Shown: positions 42,955-51,969 of the stretch, piece by piece
How the letters are laid out: every line of letters begins with the position of its first letter
How positions within the stretch are numbered: the first letter of the stretch is position 1
Source: Methylacidiphilales bacterium
Lineage (GTDB): Bacteria; Verrucomicrobiota; Verrucomicrobiia; Methylacidiphilales; UBA1321
DNA length: 64,000 bases
Assembly: GCA_021272315.1 (NCBI GenBank)
Contig: JAJSLI010000121.1
Coordinates: 1 to 64,000 of the forward strand
Direction of reading: 5' to 3'
The notes under the pieces: model-generated
What the model was told of the DNA's origin: nothing
What the model saw: the letters and a program-made list of their open reading frames with translations, nothing else
Database searches by the model: none
Translations under genes and position numbers: made by a program

Positions 42955-44055
42955 ATGAGCGTTGGAGAAACGATCATGCAGGAAAGATTCAGGATGTTCC
43001 GCCGCGCGGGCGGTAACTTTTATTCGAGAGACAAAATCACCGGACGTTCCGAGAGCCTTGGAACTTCCGAACGCACACAAGCCAAGCAACTGCTCGCAGC
43101 CCGCAACCAAGCGGCCGCGCAGCCACAGCTCAACCGGACGATGGCGAAGGCGTACCTCTCGGCCAAGTCGCCCGATCTGCTCACGCGGACCTGGGCCGAT
43201 TTGATGGAGCACTACACCGCATCCGGCGTGGAATCGACGCGCAAACGGAAGGCCACGGCGTTCCGCAGCCGTCCTTTCGCACTCCTGCGCGGCGTCACGC
43301 TCATGGACACGGAGGCCGCTCATTTCTTGGCGGTTCTCCAGCATGAACGGACAGGCAATTCGACGCATCATTATCTGCGCCGTCTCCACAACTATGCTCT
43401 GCATCTCGGCTGGCTGCTTATGCCGGTTATGGCGGATGCGGCATGGCCGGAAGTGCGGCGCAGGAAGTTTGCGGCAATCACGCAGGAAGAGCATTACCGG
43501 ATCGTGGAGCGGGAGGCCATGCTGGAGCGGAAACTCTATTACGAAATGTTGTGGGAAACGGGCGGCTCTCAGTCCGATATTGCTGCCTTGCACTGGAACC
43601 AGATTGATCTCGGAAACGAAACGATTCGCTTTGTTCGCCGCAAGCTCGAAGGAAAAGAATCGGGAGGCGAAAGCCTCCTGCGCATCGGGCCGTGCATCCG
43701 AAGACTGCTCGATCAACTTCCACAAAGTGGGTGGCTCTTTCCAAGGCTGAGCACTTGGAGCTCAGATAGTCGCTCATCAGAGTTCTGTCGCCGATGCCGT
43801 ATGCTTGGGATTACTGGCAAAAGTCTGCACTCCTACCGCTATGCCTGGGCGCAACGAGCGCGTGCGGCGGGAATGCCGGAACGAGAAGCAATGAATCATC
43901 TCGGTCACGAATCACGGGCGGTCCACGCTGCCTATGCCGGCGGAGCACAAGTCGCGGTGCTTCCGCTTGAGTTTTACGAAGCGCAAAGGGAACAGAAGGT
44001 AATCCAGTTCGAACAAGCGGCAGCACCACCGACAGCCTCGGCTAGTCATAGATGA
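42955..44055 (+). CDS. Tyrosine recombinase/integrase family protein with altered Arg motif
   Basis: A 366-residue phage-integrase-type protein. The N-terminal SAM-like DNA-binding domain spans about 70-160 (TWADLMEHYTASGVES). The catalytic domain begins near FAAITQEEHYRIV. Box I reads WETGGSQSDIAALHW, where the usual catalytic Arg (TGLRxSE) is replaced by Ser. Box II is intact as SLHSYRYAWAQRA (HxxR), then MNHLGHESRAVHAAY, with the His and the nucleophile Tyr. The loss of the first catalytic Arg may reflect a distinct subfamily rather than a dead gene. First gene of the candidate island. Basic, soluble, cytoplasmic. Confidence 0.8.
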   Translation: MSVGETIMQERFRMFRRAGGNFYSRDKITGRSESLGTSERTQAKQLLAARNQAAAQPQLNRTMAKAYLSAKSPDLLTRTWADLMEHYTASGVESTRKRKATAFRSRPFALLRGVTLMDTEAAHFLAVLQHERTGNSTHHYLRRLHNYALHLGWLLMPVMADAAWPEVRRRKFAAITQEEHYRIVEREAMLERKLYYEMLWETGGSQSDIAALHWNQIDLGNETIRFVRRKLEGKESGGESLLRIGPCIRRLLDQLPQSGWLFPRLSTWSSDSRSSEFCRRCRMLGITGKSLHSYRYAWAQRARAAGMPEREAMNHLGHESRAVHAAYAGGAQVAVLPLEFYEAQREQKVIQFEQAAAPPTASASHR

Positions 44056-44141
44056 CCGCGCGTAGTCGTCTGTGACGATCATCACAACGTGCCAGCAGAA
44101 CAGAGGAAGACCGCGAACCACGACAAGAAAGCGTTTTGAAG

Positions 44142-44181
44142 CCCAACCGCCCCTTAAAAGCAAAGCTCGGGGGCGGTTGGG
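44142..44181. terminator. Perfect hairpin after integrase gene
   Basis: A 12-bp perfect stem (CCCAACCGCCCC, 44142-44153, with GGGGCGGTTGGG, 44170-44181) with a 16-nt loop lies 86 bp after the integrase stop. No T-tract follows on the plus strand, so termination is only suggested. The rest of 44056-44351 contains no gene that I can support. Confidence 0.5.
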
Positions 44182-44351
44182 AAGCAAAACGCGCACGGAT
44201 CACGGCTTGTAACGATGATGAATCACGACGAGCAATGGAGAATCATGGCTCCGTCCGACTGCCACACCGAAACTCGTTCGGGGTGGCGTGTCGTTTTTTC
44301 TATACCCTGATTTTACAGCTTAACCATTGCAGGCCGTGTTAGTCTAACGTC

Positions 44352-45311
44352 ATGAATTCGCCATGGGCTCGCTACCAAGTAAGAGCGATCCTCATTGGTC
44401 TATTGTGGTGGATTCCATACTTGGTGATTTTGAGATATCTTCCGGGCTCTACGGCGCTGATATTTCTTCCTGCGTTTCCTATCCTCATCGCATTTTTGGT
44501 AGCCGTGATTACCGGCCCCTTCGATTTATTGGCGCTCGTGACGCTCTTGATACCGGGCGCATTCTATTTCATAACCTCGACTCACATTGACTGGGTATGG
44601 CATTCACGCCATGTGGGAACACTAATCGGCCCTTCACCCATTCTTGACATATTGACTTTGGTAACAACCGCTGCCCTAGCTATCGTCGGTATTGCCCTAA
44701 AACGCTGGCTTACGAGTCACAGGCCAGAATTGAACCCGCAGGAAGTCCGTTCGCTGTACAGATGCCTAACTTGGGATGTGGGGTTGCTCACGGCTACCGT
44801 GGTGGTAGTGCTGGTCATCGACGCAGCCAAGATTTCATACGAGAATGAGCCTCAAGTTCTCGCTGAGAACCAAAAAGAAGTTCTACGATCCTTTTCGGCA
44901 ACCGAGGCGGATAAGCTCCAAGTGGTGATGAAGCTGCAATACAGTCGGTCGCCTGAAACCATGGACGTGCTGCGGCAGGCACTAAATGACACCTCATCTT
45001 CCGTGAAAATTGTTGCCGCTGCTTGCTTGTTGGAAAAAGGCGACATTAGCGGGCTGACCCTGCTAGAGGCACGATTAATGCACTCTTCCACGATCACGAT
45101 TACCAATGAACACCAAGTGATTCATTCCGACTGGTTGGGTTATGGTGAGGGAGGTCCAGTCAGTTTGACGTTCAATCTGGGCCGATACCTAGGCTCCATC
45201 ACTGATCCGAATGCAGTGCCGATCCTTGAACGTCTAACATCTTCGACAGACCCGGACATTCAAAGCGGTGCCAATCAGGCTTTAGACAATATACGTCTAG
45301 CGCACCGCTAG
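44352..45311 (+). CDS. Membrane protein with C-terminal HEAT-like repeats
   Basis: A 319-residue protein. The N-terminal half has four or five hydrophobic segments (about 12-30, 33-55, 57-75, 95-117 and 140-162). The C-terminal part has HEAT-like helix pairs: SRSPETMDVLRQALNDTSSS with VKIVAAACLLEKGD, then TDPNAVPILERLTSSTDPD with IQSGANQALDNI. No catalytic motif is seen. It lies in lower-GC DNA behind the integrase gene and is the only other cargo of the candidate island. Family not recognised; an envelope-associated scaffold or sensor is possible. Confidence 0.72.
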   Translation: MNSPWARYQVRAILIGLLWWIPYLVILRYLPGSTALIFLPAFPILIAFLVAVITGPFDLLALVTLLIPGAFYFITSTHIDWVWHSRHVGTLIGPSPILDILTLVTTAALAIVGIALKRWLTSHRPELNPQEVRSLYRCLTWDVGLLTATVVVVLVIDAAKISYENEPQVLAENQKEVLRSFSATEADKLQVVMKLQYSRSPETMDVLRQALNDTSSSVKIVAAACLLEKGDISGLTLLEARLMHSSTITITNEHQVIHSDWLGYGEGGPVSLTFNLGRYLGSITDPNAVPILERLTSSTDPDIQSGANQALDNIRLAHR

Positions 45312-45502
45312 CTGTCTTGATGTAGCGTAAGAGTATCCCCTCTCTGTTGCGAATTGTGTGACCAAATTCGCGACCACTGCGACCGAAAATGCGACCGCTT
45401 TAAAAGAGCCCCATTAAACCGGATTAAGCTGGGTTCAGCTTGATTAGGAGCCTCTTAGCGGTACTGTGCTTTCCGTTCTCGAGTGTGCAGGTAGGTCGAC
45501 GG

Positions 45503-48169
45503 CTACCCTTGTAATTTCTCCAAGCTCTCTCGCAGCGATTTTTCCTTCTCGACGAGGGAGACTTCGAGGGCACGCCATTCCTCGACCTTGGCGGGCGGCG
45601 CCTTGGCCAGCATGTTGGCATCGCCGAGCTTGCGGCGGGTCTGTTCGAGGTCCTTCTCGACTTTGGCGAGGTCTTTGGTGAGGCGCTGTTTCTGTAAGGC
45701 AGGGTCGATAACGCCTCCCGAAATATAGAGGTCTCCCAACGGGGTGAATGTTTTTATAGCTGCTTTCACATCCTCGAAACGCAGCGCAAACGCGTTCAAA
45801 AGCGATTCAAAAACGCCTCTTTCGCTTTCTGTGAGGATCAGGTGTCCTGCTGAAACTAGCGAGTAATAAGCCTTTTGATTGGAGGGAATACCAAGGTCTG
45901 CACGAAGGGACCTCCCCATATCCGCGCTGAGATAGATTCCTTGCGCACGCGAAGACCACGTTTCCGGGCGGGGTGATTTCGTTGGCCACGTCGTGGTCAG
46001 AATGGTTTCCTCGCCGAAACCAAGTTCGCACCAGAGTTCTTCCGTCACGAAGGGCGCGAAAGGGTGAAGAAGGCGCAGAACGCGGCTCATCACGTAATCA
46101 AAGGTGGCGAGCGTGCCTGCACGGGTGGGGGAATCGGCTTGGGCGAAGTCGATCTTGGCAGCTTCAACGAAGCGGGAGGCGAAATCGTTCCAGACGAAAT
46201 CGTAAAGCTGGCTGGCGGCTTCGCTAAAATTAAAAGCTTTGAGCGCAACAAGCGCATTGCGTTCGCCTTCAAGGAGGAAATGGAGCCGGTCAAGCAATTC
46301 GTCGGCGAAGATGGAGCGCGTGTGCCGAAATGGATCTGCCTGCGGGTCGATGGCCCCCTGCATGGTGCGGAACCGGCAGATGTTCCAGAGCTTGTTGCAG
46401 AAGTTGCGGCCCTCTTCGATTTGCTTTTCGTCGAAGCGGATGTCAGCGCCTTGCGGTGCGATGCGGATCAGGCCGAAGCGGAGGCCGTCCGCGCCATACT
46501 TGGCAATGAGATCGAGCGGGTCGGGCGAGTTGCCGAGCGATTTCGAGAGTTTACGGCCCTGCTTGTCGCGGATCAGGCCGGTGAAATAGACGTCTTTGAA
46601 AGCAAGATTGGCTTCGAGAGTTTCGGACTCTGTTGCCTTTTCGCCGTTGGGTTTGAAGTGGAGCCCGGCAATGAGCATGCGCGCGACCCAGAGAAAAATG
46701 ATGTCGGGGCCGGTGACGAGCGCGCTGGTCGGATAGAATTTCTGGCGTGTGCCGTCCTCGGTGCGCATGGTTTCGTAGGCCCAGAGCCACGAGGAGAACC
46801 AAGTGTCGAGGGAGTCGGGGTCTTGTTCCCAGCCTTCGCCCGGGGATGTGATCTGGCAAACCGTCTCTTCGCCGTGGACTTTTTTGTCGTCCGTCCAAAC
46901 GATTCGATACCAGACGGGAATCCGATGTCCCCACCAGACTTGGCGGGAGATGCACCAATCCTGAATGTTCTCGATCCAGTGTTCGTAGGTCTTGGTCCAG
47001 AATTCGGGGTGAAATTTGACGTGGCCTTTCTGCAAAAGCGCGAGAGCTTCCTTAATATTCGGATATTTTAAAAACCATTGCGTACTCAAACGCGGCTCGA
47101 TGGCTTCATTGGCGCGTTCGCTGAACCCGACCGTGTTTTCATAGGGTTCTTCCTTCTCGAGAAGCCCACGCTCCTTGAGCAATTCGGCGGAGCGTTTGCG
47201 GGCTTCGAAGCGGTCGAGGCTGTGGAGTTCAGAGGCATCGTGTTCGCCGGGGTCGTTGATTTTTGCTTTTGGAGTGAGAATGTCGATGGCGGGCAGGTTG
47301 TGCCTTTTGCCGATTTCGTAGTCGGCCTTGTCGTGGGCGGGTGTGACCTTGAGAACGCCGGTGCCGAAGCCTTCTTCCACCGCGTCGTCGGCGATAATCG
47401 GGATTTCGGCGCGATGAAGGGGGCGGATGACCTTGCGTCCGACTAGATGGGCCCACTTGCCGCCTGGTTTCACCGCGAGAGCGACGTCGGCCATGATGGT
47501 TTCGGGCCGGGTGGTAGCGACGACGAGATGGTTGTTGGGCTCGCCAACCAACTGATATTTGACGTGGTAGAGGAAACCCTTTTGCTTCGTGGGGATCACT
47601 TCCTCGTCGGAGATGGCGGTGAGGGAGCCGGGACACCAGTTGACCATCCGGGTGCCGCGATAAATAAGACCTTCGTTGTAGAGCCTTACGAATACCTCCT
47701 GGACGGCGTGCTTGTAGTCTTTGTCCATGGTGAAGCGCTCGCGGGACCAGTCGCAGGAGCAGCCGAGCTTGCGGAGTTGCTGCGTGATGATGCCGCCGAA
47801 TTCCTCCTTCCATTTCCAGATGCGGGCGACGAATTCGTCGCGGGTAAAATCGTGGCGCGTTTTTTTCTCCGTGTTGCGAATGTGTTTTTCGACCGCGGTC
47901 TGGGTGGCGAGGCCAGCGTGGTCGGTGCCGGGAAGCCAGAGGACTTCCCTGCCTTCCATGCGAGCCTTGCGGCAGAGGATGTCCTGAAGGGTGTTGTTGA
48001 GGACGTGGCCGAGGGTGAGCTTGCCCGTGACGTTGGGCGGCGGCATGACGATGGAGTAGGGGGGCTTCGCCGACTTGGGATTGGCGCGAAAATAGCCGCC
48101 CTCCTGCCACTTTTTGTAGAGGCGATCTTCGACTTGCTGCGGTTCGTAGGCTTTGGCGAGTTCGGGCAT
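45503..48169 (-). CDS. valS: Valine--tRNA ligase
   Basis: An 888-residue class I aminoacyl-tRNA synthetase. HIGH motif variant in MPPPNVTGKLTLGHVLNN (about 42-59), KMSKS as KLSKSLGNSPDP, the CP1 editing domain with TTRPETIMADVALAV, and a C-terminal coiled-coil tRNA-binding arm (LTKDLAKVEKDLEQTRRKL). The ATG at 48169 (MPELAKAYEP) is chosen; the longer frame runs into a dispersed repeat upstream. The stop at 45503 lies inside the GGTCGACGGCTACC repeat at the right edge of the candidate island. Confidence 0.96.
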   Translation of the reverse strand: MPELAKAYEPQQVEDRLYKKWQEGGYFRANPKSAKPPYSIVMPPPNVTGKLTLGHVLNNTLQDILCRKARMEGREVLWLPGTDHAGLATQTAVEKHIRNTEKKTRHDFTRDEFVARIWKWKEEFGGIITQQLRKLGCSCDWSRERFTMDKDYKHAVQEVFVRLYNEGLIYRGTRMVNWCPGSLTAISDEEVIPTKQKGFLYHVKYQLVGEPNNHLVVATTRPETIMADVALAVKPGGKWAHLVGRKVIRPLHRAEIPIIADDAVEEGFGTGVLKVTPAHDKADYEIGKRHNLPAIDILTPKAKINDPGEHDASELHSLDRFEARKRSAELLKERGLLEKEEPYENTVGFSERANEAIEPRLSTQWFLKYPNIKEALALLQKGHVKFHPEFWTKTYEHWIENIQDWCISRQVWWGHRIPVWYRIVWTDDKKVHGEETVCQITSPGEGWEQDPDSLDTWFSSWLWAYETMRTEDGTRQKFYPTSALVTGPDIIFLWVARMLIAGLHFKPNGEKATESETLEANLAFKDVYFTGLIRDKQGRKLSKSLGNSPDPLDLIAKYGADGLRFGLIRIAPQGADIRFDEKQIEEGRNFCNKLWNICRFRTMQGAIDPQADPFRHTRSIFADELLDRLHFLLEGERNALVALKAFNFSEAASQLYDFVWNDFASRFVEAAKIDFAQADSPTRAGTLATFDYVMSRVLRLLHPFAPFVTEELWCELGFGEETILTTTWPTKSPRPETWSSRAQGIYLSADMGRSLRADLGIPSNQKAYYSLVSAGHLILTESERGVFESLLNAFALRFEDVKAAIKTFTPLGDLYISGGVIDPALQKQRLTKDLAKVEKDLEQTRRKLGDANMLAKAPPAKVEEWRALEVSLVEKEKSLRESLEKLQG

Positions 48170-48182
48170 GGGGAAATTTTTG

Positions 48183-48203
48183 GACAGGATTAACAAGATT
48201 AAC
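48183..48203. repeat. Third copy of the 21-bp dispersed repeat
   Basis: Exact match to 6107-6127 and, reversed, to 6281-6301, located in the leader of valS and the 5' region of the divergent gene at 48253. Confidence 0.65.
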
Positions 48204-48252
48204 GGGATTGGGGAAGCTTGCGAGTAAACATCCAACGACCCATGCTGGATTT

Positions 48253-48822
48253 ATGCGAAAGCGAATGGCTGGGCTTTGCTGGGTGCTCGTGGCCTTGACG
48301 ATGATCAATGCGTCGGCCGATGCGCGGACAGAGCAGCCGTATTTGAAGAACGCGATCAAGGCGAGTTTGATCTTCGAAACTTCGCCGAAACATCCCACCC
48401 ATCTCCAAGTCTATTTGCATCTCGTCGATGTGGACAATGCCTTGAATGAATGGTTGGCCGATCCTGGGATGGGAGTCGAGGCTGAACTTTTGGATCCGAG
48501 CGGTAAACCGGCTGGGTGGCCTCCAGGGGGATGGAACCTCGCGCTAATATCCTCTCCGTACGTCCTGACGCTGCCCGGCGGTTCGCGGCTGGACTTGCTC
48601 ATTTCTCATGATTGGGGAGTCGACGATCCGTCCGGCGGATATGTGCTTGGGATTAATTATCACATTTGGTTCATCCCGAAGGACAAAGTTGGATCGTATA
48701 CACTACGGATTAAATTTCCGGGGGTGTTTCCAGTGCCCGTGAAAACCTCGCCTGCCCCAAAGCCATGGATTCTCTTCGATATACCTCCGCAGAAAATTGT
48801 TATTTCCAAGTCATTGGACTGA
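48253..48822 (+). CDS. Secreted hypothetical protein
   Basis: A 189-residue protein with a signal peptide (MRKRMAGLCWVLVALTMI, then a cleavage-like ASADA). The body has beta-strand-like segments (ASLIFETSPKHPTHLQVYLH, YHIWFIPKDKVGSYTLRIKF) and a Pro-rich middle. Domain composition resembles small exported beta-sandwich proteins. The ATG at 48253 gives the signal peptide. Divergent from valS with an 83-bp gap that holds the dispersed repeat. No family recognised. Confidence 0.65.
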   Translation: MRKRMAGLCWVLVALTMINASADARTEQPYLKNAIKASLIFETSPKHPTHLQVYLHLVDVDNALNEWLADPGMGVEAELLDPSGKPAGWPPGGWNLALISSPYVLTLPGGSRLDLLISHDWGVDDPSGGYVLGINYHIWFIPKDKVGSYTLRIKFPGVFPVPVKTSPAPKPWILFDIPPQKIVISKSLD

Positions 48823-48829
48823 TGGTGCC

Positions 48830-50404
48830 TCATTGCCTTGATAAGAGAAAATCAACGCTGTCCCTCAAAGCGAGCCAGGAAGCCTCGATGATGTCGAAGG
48901 AGACGCCGACGGTGGCCCAAGTGGTGTCGCCGTCGCTTGATTCGATGAAGACGCGGGTCTTGGCGGCGGTGCCGCTTTTGGAATCGATGATGCGGACCTT
49001 GTAATCGACGAGTTTCATTTTGGCGATGGCAGGATAGAAGCGCAGCAGCGCCTCGCGCAACGCGGCGTCGAGCGCGTTCACGGGGCCGTCGCCTTCGGCC
49101 ACGGTATGGACTTTTTCACTGTTGATGAGGAGCTTGAGGGTGGCTTCGCAGGTGTCCTCTTTTTTTGCGCCGTCCTTGCGGATTGAGACGTGATACTCGA
49201 GGAGCTCGAAGTGGGGTTTGTACTGGCCGAGTTCTTTCCGGACGAGCAGTTCGAAGGAGGCGTCGGCGGCCTCAAACTCGTAGCCTTCGTTTTCGAGATG
49301 CTTGACCTGGTCGAGGACCTTCAACGCTTCGGGGCTTTTTTCCCCGAGCTTGAGACCGAGGGTGCGGGCCTTGAGCATGATGTTGGCGCGTCCGGCCAGT
49401 TCGCCGACGAGGACGCGCTGCGAGTTGCCGACTTTAGCGGGCTCGATGTGCTCGTAGCTGCGGGCGAGCTTGTTCACGGCGTTAACGTGGATGCCGCCCT
49501 TGTGCGCAAAAGCGGCGCTGCCGACGAAAGGCGCGCGGCCGCTGGGGCGCTGATTGGCTACCTCGTCGACGAAGAGGGAGAGGTCGCGGAGCTGGGCGAG
49601 ATTTTCGTCGCTCAGCACGCGGCGGTTCATCTTGAGCTGGAGGTTGGCGATGGCGGTGACGAGATTGCAGTTGCCCGTGCGCTCGCCGTAGCCGTTGACA
49701 GTGCCCTGAACCTGGAGGGCGCCGGCTTCGATACCCGCGAGGGCGTTGGCGACGCCGAGACCGCAGTCGTCATGGGTGTGGATGCCGAGCTTGGCTTTCG
49801 TGACGCGCTTGTGGAGTTCGCCGGTGATGCGACCGACTTCGGCTGGAAGCGAACCGCCGTTGGTGTCGCAGAGGACAAGGTAGGAAGCCCCGGCCTCGTC
49901 GGCGGCCTGGTAGCAGGCGGTGGTGTAGGCGGCGTCTTCCTTGTAGCCGTCGAAAGTGTGTTCGCCGTCGAAGACAACTTCGCGCCCGTTTTCGACCAGG
50001 TAGCGGATGGTGTCGCGGATCATGGCGAGATTTTCGTCGGGGGTGGTGCGCAAGATTTCGTTTACATGCAGGAGGGAGGTCTTGCAGACGAGCGTGACGA
50101 CGGGCGTGCCGGCATCGAGGAGCATGGCGACCTGGGGGTCCTTCTCGACAGGCGTATGGGCGCGCCGGGTGCTGCCGAAAGCGGCGAGTTTGGCGTTCTT
50201 GAACTTGAGTTTTTTAGCTTCGCGGAAGAACTCGACGTCCTTTTCATTGGAGCCGGGCCAGCCGCCCTCGATATAGTGCATGCCGAAGGCGTCGAGGCGC
50301 TGGGCGATGCGGAGCTTGTCGGCGAGCGAAAAATGGATGCCTTCACCCTGCGCTCCGTCGCGCAGCGTGGTGTCGTACAGGGTGATTTGAGCCGGGTTTG
50401 ACAT
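48830..50404 (-). CDS. cimA: (R)-citramalate synthase
   Basis: A 524-residue enzyme that condenses pyruvate and acetyl-CoA to citramalate, the threonine-independent entry to isoleucine synthesis. The N-terminal HMGL-type barrel has ITLYDTTLRDGAQGEGIHF (catalytic RDG), EGGWPGSNEKD and the metal-site HTHDD-type segment in LGIHTHDDCGLGVANALAG. The C-terminal LeuA-type regulatory domain (about 390-520) includes SEKVHTVAEGDGPVNALDAA. WPGSN and the long spacing after the RDG box point to CimA rather than 2-isopropylmalate synthase. Monocistronic by position. Confidence 0.9.
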   Translation of the reverse strand: MSNPAQITLYDTTLRDGAQGEGIHFSLADKLRIAQRLDAFGMHYIEGGWPGSNEKDVEFFREAKKLKFKNAKLAAFGSTRRAHTPVEKDPQVAMLLDAGTPVVTLVCKTSLLHVNEILRTTPDENLAMIRDTIRYLVENGREVVFDGEHTFDGYKEDAAYTTACYQAADEAGASYLVLCDTNGGSLPAEVGRITGELHKRVTKAKLGIHTHDDCGLGVANALAGIEAGALQVQGTVNGYGERTGNCNLVTAIANLQLKMNRRVLSDENLAQLRDLSLFVDEVANQRPSGRAPFVGSAAFAHKGGIHVNAVNKLARSYEHIEPAKVGNSQRVLVGELAGRANIMLKARTLGLKLGEKSPEALKVLDQVKHLENEGYEFEAADASFELLVRKELGQYKPHFELLEYHVSIRKDGAKKEDTCEATLKLLINSEKVHTVAEGDGPVNALDAALREALLRFYPAIAKMKLVDYKVRIIDSKSGTAAKTRVFIESSDGDTTWATVGVSFDIIEASWLALRDSVDFLLSRQ

Positions 50405-50464
50405 GATGAAATGAAATTTTGGTTTGGATTTGTTGACAAAAGGGAAAACAGGGGGTTGCGGCTG

Positions 50465-50737
50465 GAACTCTTATCCAAAGTAGCCACGGGCCGCGCCGGG
50501 AGGGATTCGGCCTTCCCACGCGGAGCCGAGCGACGAGCATAGCCGGAATGCTACGTGAGAAGCGAGCGACAAAGTGGGAAGGCCGAAGAACCCCGGCCCT
50601 TCGGGTTGCCTATTTTTTAGCCTCTGACTTCGTTGCTCGTCGGTCAAAGACCGCAGAGGGTATTCTCCCTCCTCGCGCCTCGTTAGAGGCCAAAAAATAA
50701 AGGCAACGCGACTCATGGCTACTTTGGATAAGAGTTC
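50465..50737. mobile_element. MITE-like element with nested inverted repeats
   Basis: A 273-bp non-coding element bounded by a perfect 22-bp terminal inverted repeat (50465-50486 and 50716-50737; arm contains CTTATCCAAAGTAGCCA). Inside are two further inverted repeats: CGGCCTTCCCAC at 50508-50519 with its complement at 50574-50585, and an imperfect pair at 50605-50628 and 50682-50706. It can fold into a three-way structure. No transposase gene is inside, and no clear target-site duplication was seen. Confidence 0.65.
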
Positions 50738-50978
50738 TTGGCAGCTCAACGCCCAAGGCATGAAGCTAGCCAAAGACGGCGCGACGGGCAACGCCGCGCG
50801 TTAGCTAATTCGGACGGCGACGGGCGCGACCGGGGCCCGCAGCAAAGCCGCGATGGCAGGGGAAAAGGTGGTCAAGCGCATGGGGACAGTTAAGAGGCGA
50901 TCTTGCACAATGTCAAGAAAGAGAGAGAGTGAAGGGAATACCAGCCGGTCTCCAACCCTCCAACCTGATATCCAACCC

Positions 50979-51458
50979 ATGAAAATAATCCTTCTCTGTG
51001 CCGTTTTGTTTTGTGTCGCCCCCATCCTGATGGCCGATCCGACGGTCGATCAGACCAAGCCGCTGGATTTGAAATTCACCGCAGTGGATGGAAGCCAGGT
51101 CGACCTGGCGAACCTGCGCGGAAAGGTGGTGCTCATCGACTTCTGGGCGACGTGGTGTCCGCCCTGTCGCGGGGAAGTGCCCAACGTGGTGGCAGCCTAC
51201 CAGAAATATCACGGCCAGGGCTTTGAGGTGATCGGGATTTCTCTCGATCAGGACAAGGACGCTCTGCTGGCCTTTACGAAGCAAAACGGCATGGTCTGGC
51301 CGCAGTATTTCGACGGGCAGGGCTGGAACAATTCGGTCAGCAGCCGGTTTGGCATCGATTCGATTCCGGCCATGTGGCTGGTGGGGAAAGACGGAAAAGT
51401 GGCTACCATGGACGGTCGCGACGACCTTGCCGGTCAAGTCGAGAAGCTGCTCAAATAA
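50979..51458 (+). CDS. TlpA-like thiol-disulfide oxidoreductase
   Basis: A 159-residue exported thioredoxin-fold protein. A signal peptide covers about residues 1-20 (MKIILLCAVLFCVAPILMA). The redox-active motif is WATWCPPC, preceded by LRGKVVLIDF; the cis-Pro segment is GIDSIPAMWLVG. Family role: reduces or isomerises disulfides in the periplasm, often for c-type cytochrome maturation. The ATG at 50979 is chosen to give the signal peptide; the longer frame upstream is not supported. Followed 48 bp later by hpf. Confidence 0.9.
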   Translation: MKIILLCAVLFCVAPILMADPTVDQTKPLDLKFTAVDGSQVDLANLRGKVVLIDFWATWCPPCRGEVPNVVAAYQKYHGQGFEVIGISLDQDKDALLAFTKQNGMVWPQYFDGQGWNNSVSSRFGIDSIPAMWLVGKDGKVATMDGRDDLAGQVEKLLK

Positions 51459-51506
51459 CGGGCTTCCGCCATCGACAGGGGCTTAATCTGAATGTAACTT
51501 GAAGCC

Positions 51507-51860
51507 ATGCAAATTCATATCAGTCCCCGCGATGTCAAGCTGACCGGAGCCATTCATGGTTATGTTGCGCAAAAAATCGAGAGTCTGGAACATTTCGGCC
51601 TTGGGTTGATCGGGGCGCACGTGGCGCTCTGGCACGACGACAAACGCGCCTACAAACACGCGTTCGTGGTGAAGGTGCACCTGGCCCTGCCGGGGCCCGA
51701 TATTTTTGCGGAGGACCACGGGCACGATCTTTATCAGGCAATTGACGTGGTGACGGACCGGTTGGCGGAGCAACTGCGGCATCGCAAGAGCAAGTTGGTC
51801 AAGGGTTCGCGCGAGAAAAGCCGCAAGGAGAAAATCCGCCGTCAGATTGCGGTGGCCTGA
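51507..51860 (+). CDS. hpf: Ribosome hibernation promoting factor (short HPF/RaiA family)
   Basis: A 117-residue protein of the HPF/RaiA family. MQIHISPRDVKLTGAIHGYV begins a strand-helix unit. DLYQAIDVVTDRLAEQLRHR is the second helix, followed by a basic tail (KSKLVKGSREKSRKEKIRR). The family binds the 30S decoding centre and inactivates or stores ribosomes in stationary phase. The long-form C-terminal dimerisation domain is absent. Confidence 0.88.
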   Translation: MQIHISPRDVKLTGAIHGYVAQKIESLEHFGLGLIGAHVALWHDDKRAYKHAFVVKVHLALPGPDIFAEDHGHDLYQAIDVVTDRLAEQLRHRKSKLVKGSREKSRKEKIRRQIAVA

Positions 51861-51969
51861 TTTCCAAACTGTCGAAAAGCGCATTTGTGCCGACGGATGA
51901 AACCTTCCGCTCGACAAGGGGAAGGACCACGGTTAAATCAGCAGGGTTTAACCCGACATTCCAACCGAT

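Larger units (their letters stand above)
42778..45493. mobile_element. Candidate small integrated island with tyrosine recombinase
   Basis: About 2.7 kb holding an integrase-family gene and one membrane/HEAT-repeat gene, lying between the mutarotase-like gene and the 3' end of valS. It is flanked by the direct repeat GGTCGACGGCTACC (42764-42777 and 45494-45507). An inner direct repeat AAATGCGACC occurs at 42845-42854 and 45387-45396. The GC content of 44.1-45.5 kb is clearly lower than the chromosome around it. Boundaries are provisional; the repeats could be dispersed elements rather than att sites. Confidence 0.45.

Noticed and set aside
45424-45621. 65-residue minus-strand ORF at the valS 3' end
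   Set aside because: It overlaps the valS C-terminal arm in another frame and extends into repeat DNA; Arg/Pro/Ser-rich shadow composition.
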